From positions 1-63,056 of the forward strand of contig CAJUBY010000002.1 of the NCBI GenBank assembly GCA_910585055.1: DNA of 63,056 nucleotides. Reading direction: 5' to 3'. Numbering within the stretch: the stretch's first letter is position 1; each line of letters begins with the position of its first letter. The position numbers and the translations under genes were made by a program. The notes under the pieces are model-generated. The model was given only the letters and a program-made list of their open reading frames with translations. It did not search any database and was not told the DNA's origin. The stretch is from an uncultured Christensenella sp. GTDB lineage: Bacteria; Bacillota; Clostridia; Christensenellales; Pumilibacteraceae. Shown here piece after piece: positions 8,478-13,949 of this stretch.

Positions 8478-8993
8478 TTACATTAAACCTATATCGTCGG
8501 GATCAGTTTCGGATTTCGCCGTCAACTTAATACCCAACGCCTTGCTCGCAAGCAAGCCGAAAATGTTACTCGGCATTGCGCCCTTAACTACAACTTCGAC
8601 AGGGCGTTCCTCAGATAACTCGACAAATGTCGGCTCGGCATACATTGCCGCATATGTAACATATTCGCCGGTCTTTTTGCTTTTATATCTTACGGGCTTG
8701 ATTATGACCTTAACGGGTACTTCCGAAGTCGTACGCAATGCTTTTTTCGCATAGTACGTCATATAACCGAATACGCGATCGGGGCGAACAAGACGGTTTT
8801 TATCGTCGTATTTATCCCATTTCGCTTTAAGTCCAATGTCGCGGAAATCCACATCATTAAACGGGTCGATCAGCTCAAACGCGACATATTCAACATCTTT
8901 GCCGTCTTTGTCATATGACCGCATTACGAAACGCGCGTCAACTTCAAGTTCCTTTAACTCGTCGTTCTTGACTTCTGTTGTTTGGTTTACCAT
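8478..8993 (-). CDS. Hypothetical phage protein, candidate ssDNA-binding protein
   Basis: A 171-residue soluble protein, rich in beta strands and charged residues, with an acidic tail (SETDPDDIGLM). The start is supported by AAAGGTAGGT just upstream. I do not recognise the fold from sequence. It is first in the late gene run and the only soluble medium-sized protein in a position equivalent to the single-strand DNA-binding protein (pV-like) of filamentous phages. That assignment is a guess from gene order and size. Confidence 0.6.
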   Translation of the reverse strand: MVNQTTEVKNDELKELEVDARFVMRSYDKDGKDVEYVAFELIDPFNDVDFRDIGLKAKWDKYDDKNRLVRPDRVFGYMTYYAKKALRTTSEVPVKVIIKPVRYKSKKTGEYVTYAAMYAEPTFVELSEERPVEVVVKGAMPSNIFGLLASKALGIKLTAKSETDPDDIGLM

Positions 8994-9045
8994 GATTTAC
9001 CTACCTTTGCGATACCCTCGCATTTTTATTTCTTTGCCTTTCGGC

Positions 9046-9148
9046 TGGCAGGGCAAACGGGAATCAAACCCGTTTCTATGTCGTCAGAAACCCCGTGTTC
9101 CGCTCCGAATCAACGAAGCGGATTTGAGAGTGAAAACCTGTCTACCCG
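9046..9148 (-). ncRNA. Multi-hairpin, tRNA-like structured segment
   Basis: The 160-bp gap between two phage genes is full of inverted repeats. ACCTGTC/GACAGGT (9136-9142/9148-9154) is perfect. A 9-bp arm (9099-9107/9114-9122) has one wobble. GTTTCT/AGAAAC is at 9072-9077/9086-9091, and AAACGGG/CCCGTTT with a seven-base loop is at 9055-9061/9069-9075. On the minus strand the last arm resembles a T-arm with loop TTTGATT, followed by TTGCCCT, G and CCA. The 5' strand CGGGTAG (9142-9148) could pair with TTGCCCT as an acceptor with one mismatch. I find no good D-arm or anticodon loop. It may be a degenerate tRNA or a filamentous-phage origin/packaging structure. Confidence 0.35.
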
Positions 9149-9163
9149 ACAGGTAGAACAGCA

Positions 9164-9451
9164 CTAATAAACAGCAGGATAATTATTTCCGCGTTTGTTC
9201 TTTTTGCCTTGCTTGCCATGTTGGAAGTTATAACAGTTAGCACTGTCTCTACGTGCCGCAAGATATCCCCCACGCCATGCTTTCTCCGTATCCGTTAAAG
9301 GAATAGGATTCCCGTACCGATCGCGCTTGAGCATACCGTCATTAGTAGCGTGTACACCGGCACGTAGCTCATCGGCACATTTACGACCCTTTTCCGACGG
9401 ATTCAGCAAGGTTATTTCCTTGCCTTTCTTGTTTTTCCAAATTACCGACAT
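9164..9451 (-). CDS. Small basic phage protein
   Basis: A 95-residue, very basic, hydrophilic protein whose C-terminus is Lys/Gly/Asn-rich (GKQGKKNKRGNNYPAVY). There is no signal peptide or membrane segment. The start follows AAAGGA. It lies between the 13-bp repeat array B and the tRNA-like hairpins, which suggests a DNA-associated role, but no family is recognised. It appears to be the last gene of the early leftward operon that begins at 10864. Confidence 0.6.
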   Translation of the reverse strand: MSVIWKNKKGKEITLLNPSEKGRKCADELRAGVHATNDGMLKRDRYGNPIPLTDTEKAWRGGYLAARRDSANCYNFQHGKQGKKNKRGNNYPAVY

Positions 9452-9503
9452 AAAAAATTCCTTTACCCCTTTTCAGCATAGGGCACGCTGTAGTTGTTGT
9501 TAT

Positions 9504-9607
9504 TGACTCCGATCCTCAACGCAACTTATTGACTCCGGTCATTAACGGCGCCGAGTAACGCAGCTTATTGACTCCGGTCGTTGACATCGAAACGCGACAA
9601 CGTTTTT
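9504..9607. repeat. 13-bp repeat array B (39-bp higher-order period)
   Basis: Eight consecutive 13-bp units start at 9504, 9517, 9530, 9543, 9556, 9569, 9582 and 9595. The word TGACTCCGGTC or a one-base variant occurs at 9504, 9530 and 9569, spaced 26 and 39 bp, both multiples of 13. Units such as TAACGCAGCTTAT also occur in array A at 3542. The array sits between the methylase-like gene stop and the 95-residue gene and, like array A, ends in a short T-run. Probably the binding array of a phage protein. Confidence 0.7.
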
Positions 9608-10235
9608 ATCCCCAACTCAACGCCATTGCTTCCGCAAACTCTGTGAACGTCTTGCTTCGGTTGCGCTGTTTGTACTTGCCGCACGAGTTCTTGAATTTCG
9701 GATACGTCAGGAACGTATACTGCGGTTCGACAACGTTCGTCGGACATACAAACGGTAAGCCCTTTAACCACAGATATGTCATTTTCGCAACAGGCACGCC
9801 GAAGTAATAAGGCTGTACAACTTGCGTCGGCTCGGGCAGTCCGAACTTCTTGATCGGAACAGGGTTCTCGATACAGATCTTGTCGCAGTCCGCTTCGTAT
9901 ATGGCTCGGAAGAACGACGCAGCTTGTTGACCCAGCTTGTACCGCTCTTGATCGAGTTGTCCGTTCTTGTACAGGTTAGTACTCCCGGCGCGGCTCAAAT
10001 ATGTGCAGGGCGGAAAAGCGATTATCATGTCCCAACGGCCAACCGTATGGGCTTGTCCGTCGCACGTACGAAACGTACAGTTACCGTTTAACAACGGCGT
10101 TACGTCCGCCCAGATATGCCACTCCGGTTTGCCGCCCGAACACATTACGATGTCGCAACTGTACGCTTCGTGTCCTTTCGCTCGGAACGCTTTGCATACC
10201 GCTTGACTTTCTTCACATGCGCAAAGTATTTTCAT
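9606..10235 (-). CDS. Phage DNA (cytosine-5) methylase-like protein
   Basis: A 209-residue Rossmann-type protein of the short methylase-like family common in phages. It has ILCACEESQ at the N-terminus (SAM-binding strand), a PPC motif in IIAFPPCTYLSRAG around residues 88-101 (catalytic Cys position of C5 methylases), an ENP motif (ICIENPVP) and a C-terminal RSKTFTEFAEAMA segment. It is shorter than classical C5 methylases and lacks an obvious target-recognition domain. The start at 10235 is chosen because it overlaps the stop of the preceding 33-residue gene as ATGA. It could protect phage DNA or modify nucleotides; activity is untested. Confidence 0.75.
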   Translation of the reverse strand: MKILCACEESQAVCKAFRAKGHEAYSCDIVMCSGGKPEWHIWADVTPLLNGNCTFRTCDGQAHTVGRWDMIIAFPPCTYLSRAGSTNLYKNGQLDQERYKLGQQAASFFRAIYEADCDKICIENPVPIKKFGLPEPTQVVQPYYFGVPVAKMTYLWLKGLPFVCPTNVVEPQYTFLTYPKFKNSCGKYKQRNRSKTFTEFAEAMALSWG

Positions 10236-10333
10236 AGGAATAATAACCCCCATATACCAAACAGCTCGTAATTAAACCAAGCCAATAAACCGAGTAACCC
10301 GATACAGAGTACAATCAAAAGAAATTTTTTCAT
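10232..10333 (-). CDS. 33-residue hydrophobic single-pass membrane peptide
   Basis: A tiny ORF starting MKKFLLIVLC and ending GIWGLLFL, hydrophobic almost throughout. It is embedded in an operon with ATGA overlaps at both ends: its start overlaps the stop of the upstream gene and its stop overlaps the methylase-like start. AGGTAGGG precedes it. The size and hydrophobicity resemble the pVII/pIX end-cap proteins of Ff phages (32-33 residues), but its place among early genes makes that uncertain. A small regulatory or exclusion membrane peptide is equally possible. Confidence 0.55.
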   Translation of the reverse strand: MKKFLLIVLCIGLLGLLAWFNYELFGIWGLLFL

Positions 10334-10497
10334 AACCCTACCTGTATCGTCGGCATGTACCCGAGCGACTGCTTATAATCCTCGAAAAAGTCTTTATAAA
10401 TTGGACATTCTCTACAATTCCAAACCTCACAAATTGAAGACCGCTCATCGCATTCAAATTCTTTGTCGAACTGCTTCATCAATTCGTCGTTCGTCAT
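10330..10497 (-). CDS. 55-residue cysteine-containing phage protein
   Basis: A small ORF beginning MTNDELMKQF and containing four cysteines, one pair as CRECP, so it could bind a metal ion. The start follows GGCGGTGACGGA. It begins 12 bp after the stop of the 69-residue gene and its stop overlaps the next start (ATGA). Conservation of this tight packing supports it as real despite its length. No function is recognised. Confidence 0.5.
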   Translation of the reverse strand: MTNDELMKQFDKEFECDERSSICEVWNCRECPIYKDFFEDYKQSLGYMPTIQVGL

Positions 10498-10509
10498 TCC
10501 GTCACCGCC

Positions 10510-10719
10510 TTACAGTAATTCCATTTCGACAAGCGTATTGAATATGTCCGTGTAACTTTCCGACACGTATATCCCCGTCGGCTTTTTCCCAAACGGCTCG
10601 TAAAACTCGATAAACGCTGTACCGTCCGGTTCTTCTATGACCGATGTTATTCGGTCAACAGATATTGCCCGTTTCAACTTCGATTCCGAGTTTGTCACTT
10701 CGATAAATAGTTTTGCCAT
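10510..10719 (-). CDS. 69-residue hypothetical phage protein
   Basis: A small beta-rich protein starting MAKLFIEVTN. The ATG at 10719 is chosen over longer in-frame starts because AAGGCGGTGG lies just upstream and because it begins one base after the stop codon of the 47-residue gene. There is no membrane segment, cysteine motif or recognised domain. It is the second gene of the leftward early operon. Confidence 0.6.
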   Translation of the reverse strand: MAKLFIEVTNSESKLKRAISVDRITSVIEEPDGTAFIEFYEPFGKKPTGIYVSESYTDIFNTLVEMELL

Positions 10720-10720
10720 G

Positions 10721-10864
10721 TTAATCCACCGCCTTATTCGATACGGGTTCGTAAGATGTCGAGCATATTCCAAAAATATAACCGACGGTTTTTGTACAAG
10801 TCGGGGCATTCTTGCAATTTTCACACCTACGCTTTTGCACAGTCTTTTTGTCCTTGTTTTCCAT
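10721..10864 (-). CDS. 47-residue Cys-rich protein, possible zinc ribbon
   Basis: First gene of the leftward early operon. The ORF starts MENKDKKTVQ and carries CENC followed by two further cysteines spaced along the chain, compatible with a small zinc-binding fold. GAGGTG lies six bases before the ATG. It begins about 50 bases downstream of a consensus promoter and ends one base before the next start. Small zinc proteins in this position are often regulators, but nothing specific can be said. Confidence 0.5.
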   Translation of the reverse strand: MENKDKKTVQKRRCENCKNAPTCTKTVGYIFGICSTSYEPVSNKAVD

Positions 10865-10887
10865 TGTTTTCACCTCAATTGATTTGA

Positions 10888-10978
10888 TTGTTATCGATAA
10901 TCTAATATCGATTTACTAATAATATATACCACTATTCCGATATTGTCAACCACTTTACTAATATTTATGGTAGTATTT
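10888..10978. promoter_or_regulatory. Divergent control region with candidate Xre operators
   Basis: The AT-rich space between the repressor and the leftward operon contains ATCGAT repeated around a short spacer near 10893-10912, and TACCA/TGGTA in inverted orientation near 10927-10972, flanking the leftward promoter. ACTAATA appears twice. These dyads are plausible operators for the Xre-family protein. The repressor's own transcript would have a very short leader. Confidence 0.45.
10921..10949 (-). promoter_or_regulatory. Leftward early promoter
   Basis: On the minus strand TTGACA (10944-10949) and TATATT (10921-10926) are separated by exactly 17 bases, a near-perfect sigma-A promoter. It points into the small-gene operon starting at 10864 and lies back to back with the repressor gene. 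Confidence 0.8.
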
Positions 10979-10982
10979 AAAT

Positions 10983-11336
10983 ATGGGATTTGCTGAAAGG
11001 CTAAAAGAATTACGTATTAGCAATGGATTAACTCAAATTGAATTATCCAAACATTTAAATTACAGTCAAAGCATTATAAGCGAATGGGAAAAAAACGGAA
11101 ATCAACCAACGGCTCAAGCTATAAAAACCATTTCAGAATTTTTCAACGTTTCTGCCGATTATCTACTCGGCTGCGAAAACGATTTCGGAGTAAAATACTA
11201 CGACGAACCGTCGTCGTTTACGCCCGACGAGCTTCAGCTAATAGCGGCATATAGAGAAATGTCGCAAGGAAAGAAGCAAGCATTATTCAGCATGCTTGAT
11301 ATATCGACTAAAGAAAAAATCAAAAAGGATTTATAA
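10983..11336 (+). CDS. Xre/cI-like prophage repressor
   Basis: A 117-residue DNA-binding protein. An N-terminal helix-turn-helix of the Xre family spans roughly residues 4-60 (LKELRISNGLTQIELSKHL then SQSIISEWEKNGNQP, then VSADYLLG). A variable, partly helical C-terminus follows. It is the first of only two rightward loci in the prophage and faces the early operon across a dyad-rich region, the standard layout of a lysogeny switch. There is no peptidase-type (LexA-like) domain, so derepression probably does not use RecA-stimulated self-cleavage. Confidence 0.88.
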   Translation: MGFAERLKELRISNGLTQIELSKHLNYSQSIISEWEKNGNQPTAQAIKTISEFFNVSADYLLGCENDFGVKYYDEPSSFTPDELQLIAAYREMSQGKKQALFSMLDISTKEKIKKDL

Positions 11337-11340
11337 CATC

Positions 11341-11939
11341 ATGGGAGAAAATCAACAAAAGCGACACGGTTTTTTAATAATATTATTAACGATCGTGATG
11401 TGTACTATAATTTTAATTACGCTTGTATTCTTGATTATGCTGCCAAATAGTGAAGTATCGAACCCTACGACGGAGATCCGTTATTATTTCTTATAGTATT
11501 CGTTGTTCTCGCAATTATTTTTTTAATCGTCTTAATTGTAAAAATTTGCAAATTCAAAAAAACGCACAGTAAATTCGGTATAATCTTTTCCTCGATTTTT
11601 CTTGCTTACTGTATCAGCGGCATAACTATGATAAGCGCCGGAAGAAGCGCGAGAAACGGAGACGTGTATATAGACGTAAATCAAGAAATATCCCTTAACA
11701 TGAATTTTGATATCCATTCTTACAAAGATATCGACGATCTGGAAATAACCTTTGTATTCAAAAATTCGAATAATCGTATATTCGCTCAAAAACTAAAAAA
11801 GGTCGGAGACGTCAAAAGAAATTCCGATTACACCGTTTCGATCAAATTCACGGAATTCGAAATAACCGAAATCATGAAGATCGATAAAGTTTCAGCCTAT
11901 ATATCCGGCGGAAGAACCGCATATATCGATAAACTTTAA
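11341..11939 (+). pseudogene. Membrane protein gene, probably split by a frameshift
   Basis: An ORF at 11341-11496 (51 residues, RBS AAAGGAT, one membrane helix) ends at TAG. The -1 frame is open from about 11454 to the stop at 11937-11939 with no ATG before 11628. Conceptual translation of that frame gives two more hydrophobic helices followed by a soluble domain ending SGGRTAYIDKL. The simplest reading is one gene of about 199 residues with three membrane helices and an extracellular beta domain, disrupted by an indel between 11451 and 11493. No strong slippery heptamer is seen in the overlap. Lying behind the repressor, an intact version could have served superinfection exclusion. Confidence 0.5.
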
Positions 11940-11941
11940 AT

Positions 11942-12013
11942 TAAGTGTCAAATTAAGTGTCAACTCCGAAAAACGCCCGAAAACGCAAAATCGGGGTTTG
12001 ACCACTCGGCACT
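11942..12013. promoter_or_regulatory. Candidate integrase arm sites, right end
   Basis: TAAGTGTCAA occurs twice (11942-11951 and 11954-11963, 12 bp apart) and CCACTCGGCACT once (12002-12013). The same words occur near the left end of the element (246-255 and 134-145). The roughly 120-bp space between the last gene and the terminator holds nothing else I can identify. Confidence 0.4.
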
Positions 12014-12060
12014 AAAAATCTGACCGGAAATCATATCCTCTCTGACCACAAAGGCATAAA

Positions 12061-12094
12061 AAAACGGCTATCATGACCACATGAAGCCGTTTTT
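12061..12094 (-). terminator. Intrinsic terminator behind tRNA-Arg
   Basis: ACGGCT plus TCATG pair with CATGA plus AGCCGT around a four-base loop (11 bp with one bulged A), flanked by A-runs on one side and T-runs on the other, so it can work in both directions. It lies 3 bp beyond the tRNA-Arg 3' end and is inside the prophage, so the phage brings its own terminator for the restored tRNA gene. Confidence 0.8.
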
Positions 12095-12096
12095 GC

Positions 12097-12143
12097 TTGG
12101 TGCACCCAAAGAGACTCGACCTCCCAACCTTCTGGTCCGTAGC
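12097..12143. repeat. attR, inside the tRNA-Arg gene
   Basis: Right-hand copy of the 47-bp att repeat, covering the tRNA-Arg sequence from the anticodon loop to the CCA end. It differs from attL at 12120, where the tRNA-sense base is G instead of T, so the intact tRNA gene carries the phage-side variant. Confidence 0.9.
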
Positions 12144-12174
12144 CAGACGCTCTATCCAATTGCGCTATGAGTGC
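12098..12174 (-). tRNA. tRNA-Arg(ACG)
   Basis: A 77-nt cloverleaf with encoded CCA. The acceptor is GCACTCA/TGGGTGC, and the anticodon stem TCTGG/CCAGA encloses the loop CTACGGA, giving anticodon ACG (arginine, read as inosine). The T-loop reads GTCGAGT instead of the near-universal TTCGAGT because of the base at 12120, so U54 is replaced by G and the U54-A58 tertiary pair is lost. The prophage is integrated in its 3' half, which restores a full-length gene with the phage copy of that segment. Confidence 0.92.
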
Positions 12175-12221
12175 TTATTCGGCGTAATACCGATCGCGCC
12201 TAACGATCGCTTACGTCGAAT

Positions 12222-12250
12222 ATTATACTCCACACGTTTAAGTTTGTCAA
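12222..12250 (-). promoter_or_regulatory. tRNA-Arg promoter
   Basis: TTGACA (12245-12250), 17 bases, then TATAAT (12222-12227) on the minus strand, 47 bases upstream of the mature tRNA 5' end. A perfect consensus promoter. Confidence 0.85.
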
Positions 12251-12281
12251 GCATTGTGACGCATGTATTTTAAAATTGAAT

Positions 12282-13760
12282 TCACATAGTGACCGTTATT
12301 GTGGCGACCGCATTGCGGAACGCTTTATCGTGTTCGGTAAACAGCATAGACGGACGGAAATCGTCCAGCAATTTTTCTATTTGCATACGTGAAAATATAT
12401 CTATAAAGTTGAGCGGTTCGTCCCAGATATAAACGTGCGCTTTTTCGCACAGGCTCTTGGCGATCATCACCTTCTTTTTCTGTCCTGCGGAAAACTCGGC
12501 GACATCTCCGTCGAAATCGCGGCGTTCGAAACCCATTTTCCGCAAAACGGTTTTAAACAGGCTTTCATCGACACCGCTGTTTTTCGCAAACTCTGAAAGT
12601 CCGCCGTGCAGATGTTCCGATGTCTGCGGAACGTACGAAATAACAAGACCGGAAGCTGTCCTTATTGTACCGGTATGATCCGACTTCAATCCCATTATTG
12701 CTTTAAGCACACTGCTTTTACCGCACCCGTTTCTGCCGTCCAGCGCGATGCGCTCACCGCGCATAAGTTTTAAATCCAACGGTTCGTTTACGGGTTTACC
12801 GTCGTAAACTATCCGTACGTCCTTTAATTCTATTAAGCATTCGGATCGGTGATCGAGCGCATTCAGCTTTAGACTGTCGCATGTCTCGGCGTTTTTGAAC
12901 AGTCCGCATTTATTTTCGACGGCTTTATTAAGTCTGTTTCCCGCATTTTTCGCCTGTTTCATAAGTTTAGCCGCCTTATGCCCGACATAACCGCGGTCGG
13001 GTTTCAGCCCCGAACTCGCCTTACCGAATTTAGACGCTTCCGTCTTATCCGCCCAATCCGACATTCGCCGCACAGCTTCCGAAAGTTTAGCGATTTCCTT
13101 TTTCAGCTTATCGTTATCGGCAGCTTCCTGCGCTTGCCTGCGAACAAAATTTTCGTACCAAACCGAAAAATTGCCGCTGCATATATCGGTATCGGTCTTA
13201 TTGATCGACATGATATGATCGACACAGCCGTCCAAAAAAGTGCGGTCGTGCGAAACGACGATAAACCCCTTTTTACCGCGCAAATATTTTGCGACGGCAG
13301 CGCGCCCGTCAATATCCAAATGATCGGTCGGCTCGTCTATAAGCGGAAACCCGTACGGATTCAAAAACATGCAACACAGCAAAATTTTGGTTTTTTCGCC
13401 GCCCGAAAGCACCGAAAATCTGCGGTCGAGTATCGACGCATCTGTCTGCATATACGAAAGTTCGCGTACCGTTTCCCAGTCTTCCGCAGCAGGACAAAGC
13501 TCGCGCACGACTTCGTACGCCGGCATATCGGGATACCTGACTTCATACGGAAAATATTCGAATCCTACCCCGGAAGTTATCTTTCCCGTACATTCGTATT
13601 TTCCTGCCAATATTTTTAAAAGCGTGGTCTTGCCCCTACCGTTTCTGCCGACCAGACCGAGTTTCCAATCGGTATCCAGCCTGAAACTTACATTATCGAA
13701 AACAGCGTCCGATCCGCCGTCGTATTTAAACGACATATCTTTTACATCTATCAAAGCCAT
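12282..13760 (-). CDS. ABC-F ribosomal protection ATPase, Lsa-like
   Basis: A 492-residue ABC-F protein without membrane segments. The first ATPase domain has GRNGRGKTT (Walker A), LSGGEKTK (signature) and PLIDEPTDHLD; the second has GRNGCGKSS, FSAGQKKK and IWDEPLNFIDIF. Both domains keep the E of Walker B. The linker is long and basic. Length, the TDWKLGLVGRNGRGKTT start and the WDEPLNFID motif match the Lsa family, which rescues ribosomes from lincosamides, pleuromutilins and streptogramin A. The start at 13760 follows GGGAGG. Upstream lies a transcription attenuator with its own ORF, a form of control known for several ABC-F resistance genes. The exact drug spectrum cannot be read from sequence. 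Confidence 0.85.
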   Translation of the reverse strand: MALIDVKDMSFKYDGGSDAVFDNVSFRLDTDWKLGLVGRNGRGKTTLLKILAGKYECTGKITSGVGFEYFPYEVRYPDMPAYEVVRELCPAAEDWETVRELSYMQTDASILDRRFSVLSGGEKTKILLCCMFLNPYGFPLIDEPTDHLDIDGRAAVAKYLRGKKGFIVVSHDRTFLDGCVDHIMSINKTDTDICSGNFSVWYENFVRRQAQEAADNDKLKKEIAKLSEAVRRMSDWADKTEASKFGKASSGLKPDRGYVGHKAAKLMKQAKNAGNRLNKAVENKCGLFKNAETCDSLKLNALDHRSECLIELKDVRIVYDGKPVNEPLDLKLMRGERIALDGRNGCGKSSVLKAIMGLKSDHTGTIRTASGLVISYVPQTSEHLHGGLSEFAKNSGVDESLFKTVLRKMGFERRDFDGDVAEFSAGQKKKVMIAKSLCEKAHVYIWDEPLNFIDIFSRMQIEKLLDDFRPSMLFTEHDKAFRNAVATITVTM

Positions 13761-13770
13761 ACGTTCCTCC

Positions 13771-13898
13771 CAAAACAAAAAGAGTTACGAGAAAGCCATC
13801 TCATAACTCACGTAAAACCGTTATAAAACTTTCTTGCAACGAGTGCACCGACACCGCCTGTACGGCAGCTTCGGCACATTATTCACGATTCAAGAAAG
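13771..13898 (-). promoter_or_regulatory. Attenuator leader of the ABC-F gene
   Basis: The leader RNA can form a terminator, GAGTTA-x-GAGA paired with TCTC-x-TAACTC (13782-13809), followed by TTTTTGTTTT and ending 20 bases before the start codon. Upstream, CTTTCTTG (RNA sense, 13898-13891) pairs perfectly with CAAGAAAG (13836-13829), enclosing a second GC-rich hairpin. A 23-codon ORF spans this pairing region and stops at the foot of the terminator. Drug-stalled ribosomes on that ORF could prevent terminator formation. The structures are visible; the mechanism is inferred by analogy with vmlR and lmo0919 leaders. Confidence 0.65.
13808..13879 (-). CDS. Candidate leader peptide (uORF) of the ABC-F gene
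   Basis: A 23-codon ORF beginning MCRSCRTGG and ending RKFYNGFT, with its TGA overlapping the first bases of the terminator stem. It covers the 3' strand of the long-range leader pairing. No clear Shine-Dalgarno sequence precedes it, though GGAG occurs about 25 bases upstream. It is reported because the position is exactly where an antibiotic-sensing leader peptide would be. Confidence 0.4.
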   Translation of the reverse strand: MCRSCRTGGVGALVARKFYNGFT

Positions 13899-13916
13899 AT
13901 TCTCCATTTCCATATA

Positions 13917-13945
13917 AGAATACCGCATTTTTTTATGTTTGTCAA
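13917..13945 (-). promoter_or_regulatory. Promoter of the ABC-F leader transcript
   Basis: TTGACA (13940-13945), 17 bases, TATTCT (13917-13922) on the minus strand. Transcription would begin near 13910, giving a leader of about 150 nt before the ABC-F start codon. It abuts the stop of the Na+/phosphate cotransporter gene, so the ABC-F gene is a separate unit. Confidence 0.75.
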
Positions 13946-13949
13946 GCGT

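Larger units (their letters stand above)
46..12143. mobile_element. Integrated filamentous-phage-like (inovirus-like) prophage
   Basis: The element is bounded by a 47-bp direct repeat (46-92 and 12097-12143, one mismatch) that is the 3' half of a tRNA-Arg gene, with a tyrosine integrase beside the left end. The minus-strand backbone has an HUH rolling-circle Rep, a Zot-like ATPase with Walker A motif, two large single-pass or double-pass membrane proteins, small genes and a divergent Xre repressor. Zot plus Rep plus tail-anchored surface proteins in about 12 kb is the hallmark of inoviruses. No tail, capsid, terminase, relaxase or VirB4 gene is present, which argues against a tailed phage or ICE. 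Membership of the inovirus group is inferred from gene content; no classical major coat gene was recognised. Confidence 0.82.

Noticed and set aside
9046..9148. Calling the phage hairpin cluster a functional tRNA
   Set aside because: The 3' end resembles a tRNA, but no D-arm and no acceptable anticodon loop could be drawn, and the acceptor has a mismatch at its first pair.
46..12143. Interpreting the element as an integrative conjugative element or satellite plasmid
   Set aside because: No relaxase, VirB4/VirD4-type genes or partition genes are present, whereas a Zot-like ATPase and tail-anchored surface proteins are.
13890..13913. Seven-codon ORF (MEMENLS) at the start of the ABC-F leader
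   Set aside because: The promoter at 13917-13945 would place the transcription start at or after its ATG, so it is probably not translated. The 23-codon ORF is the better leader peptide candidate.
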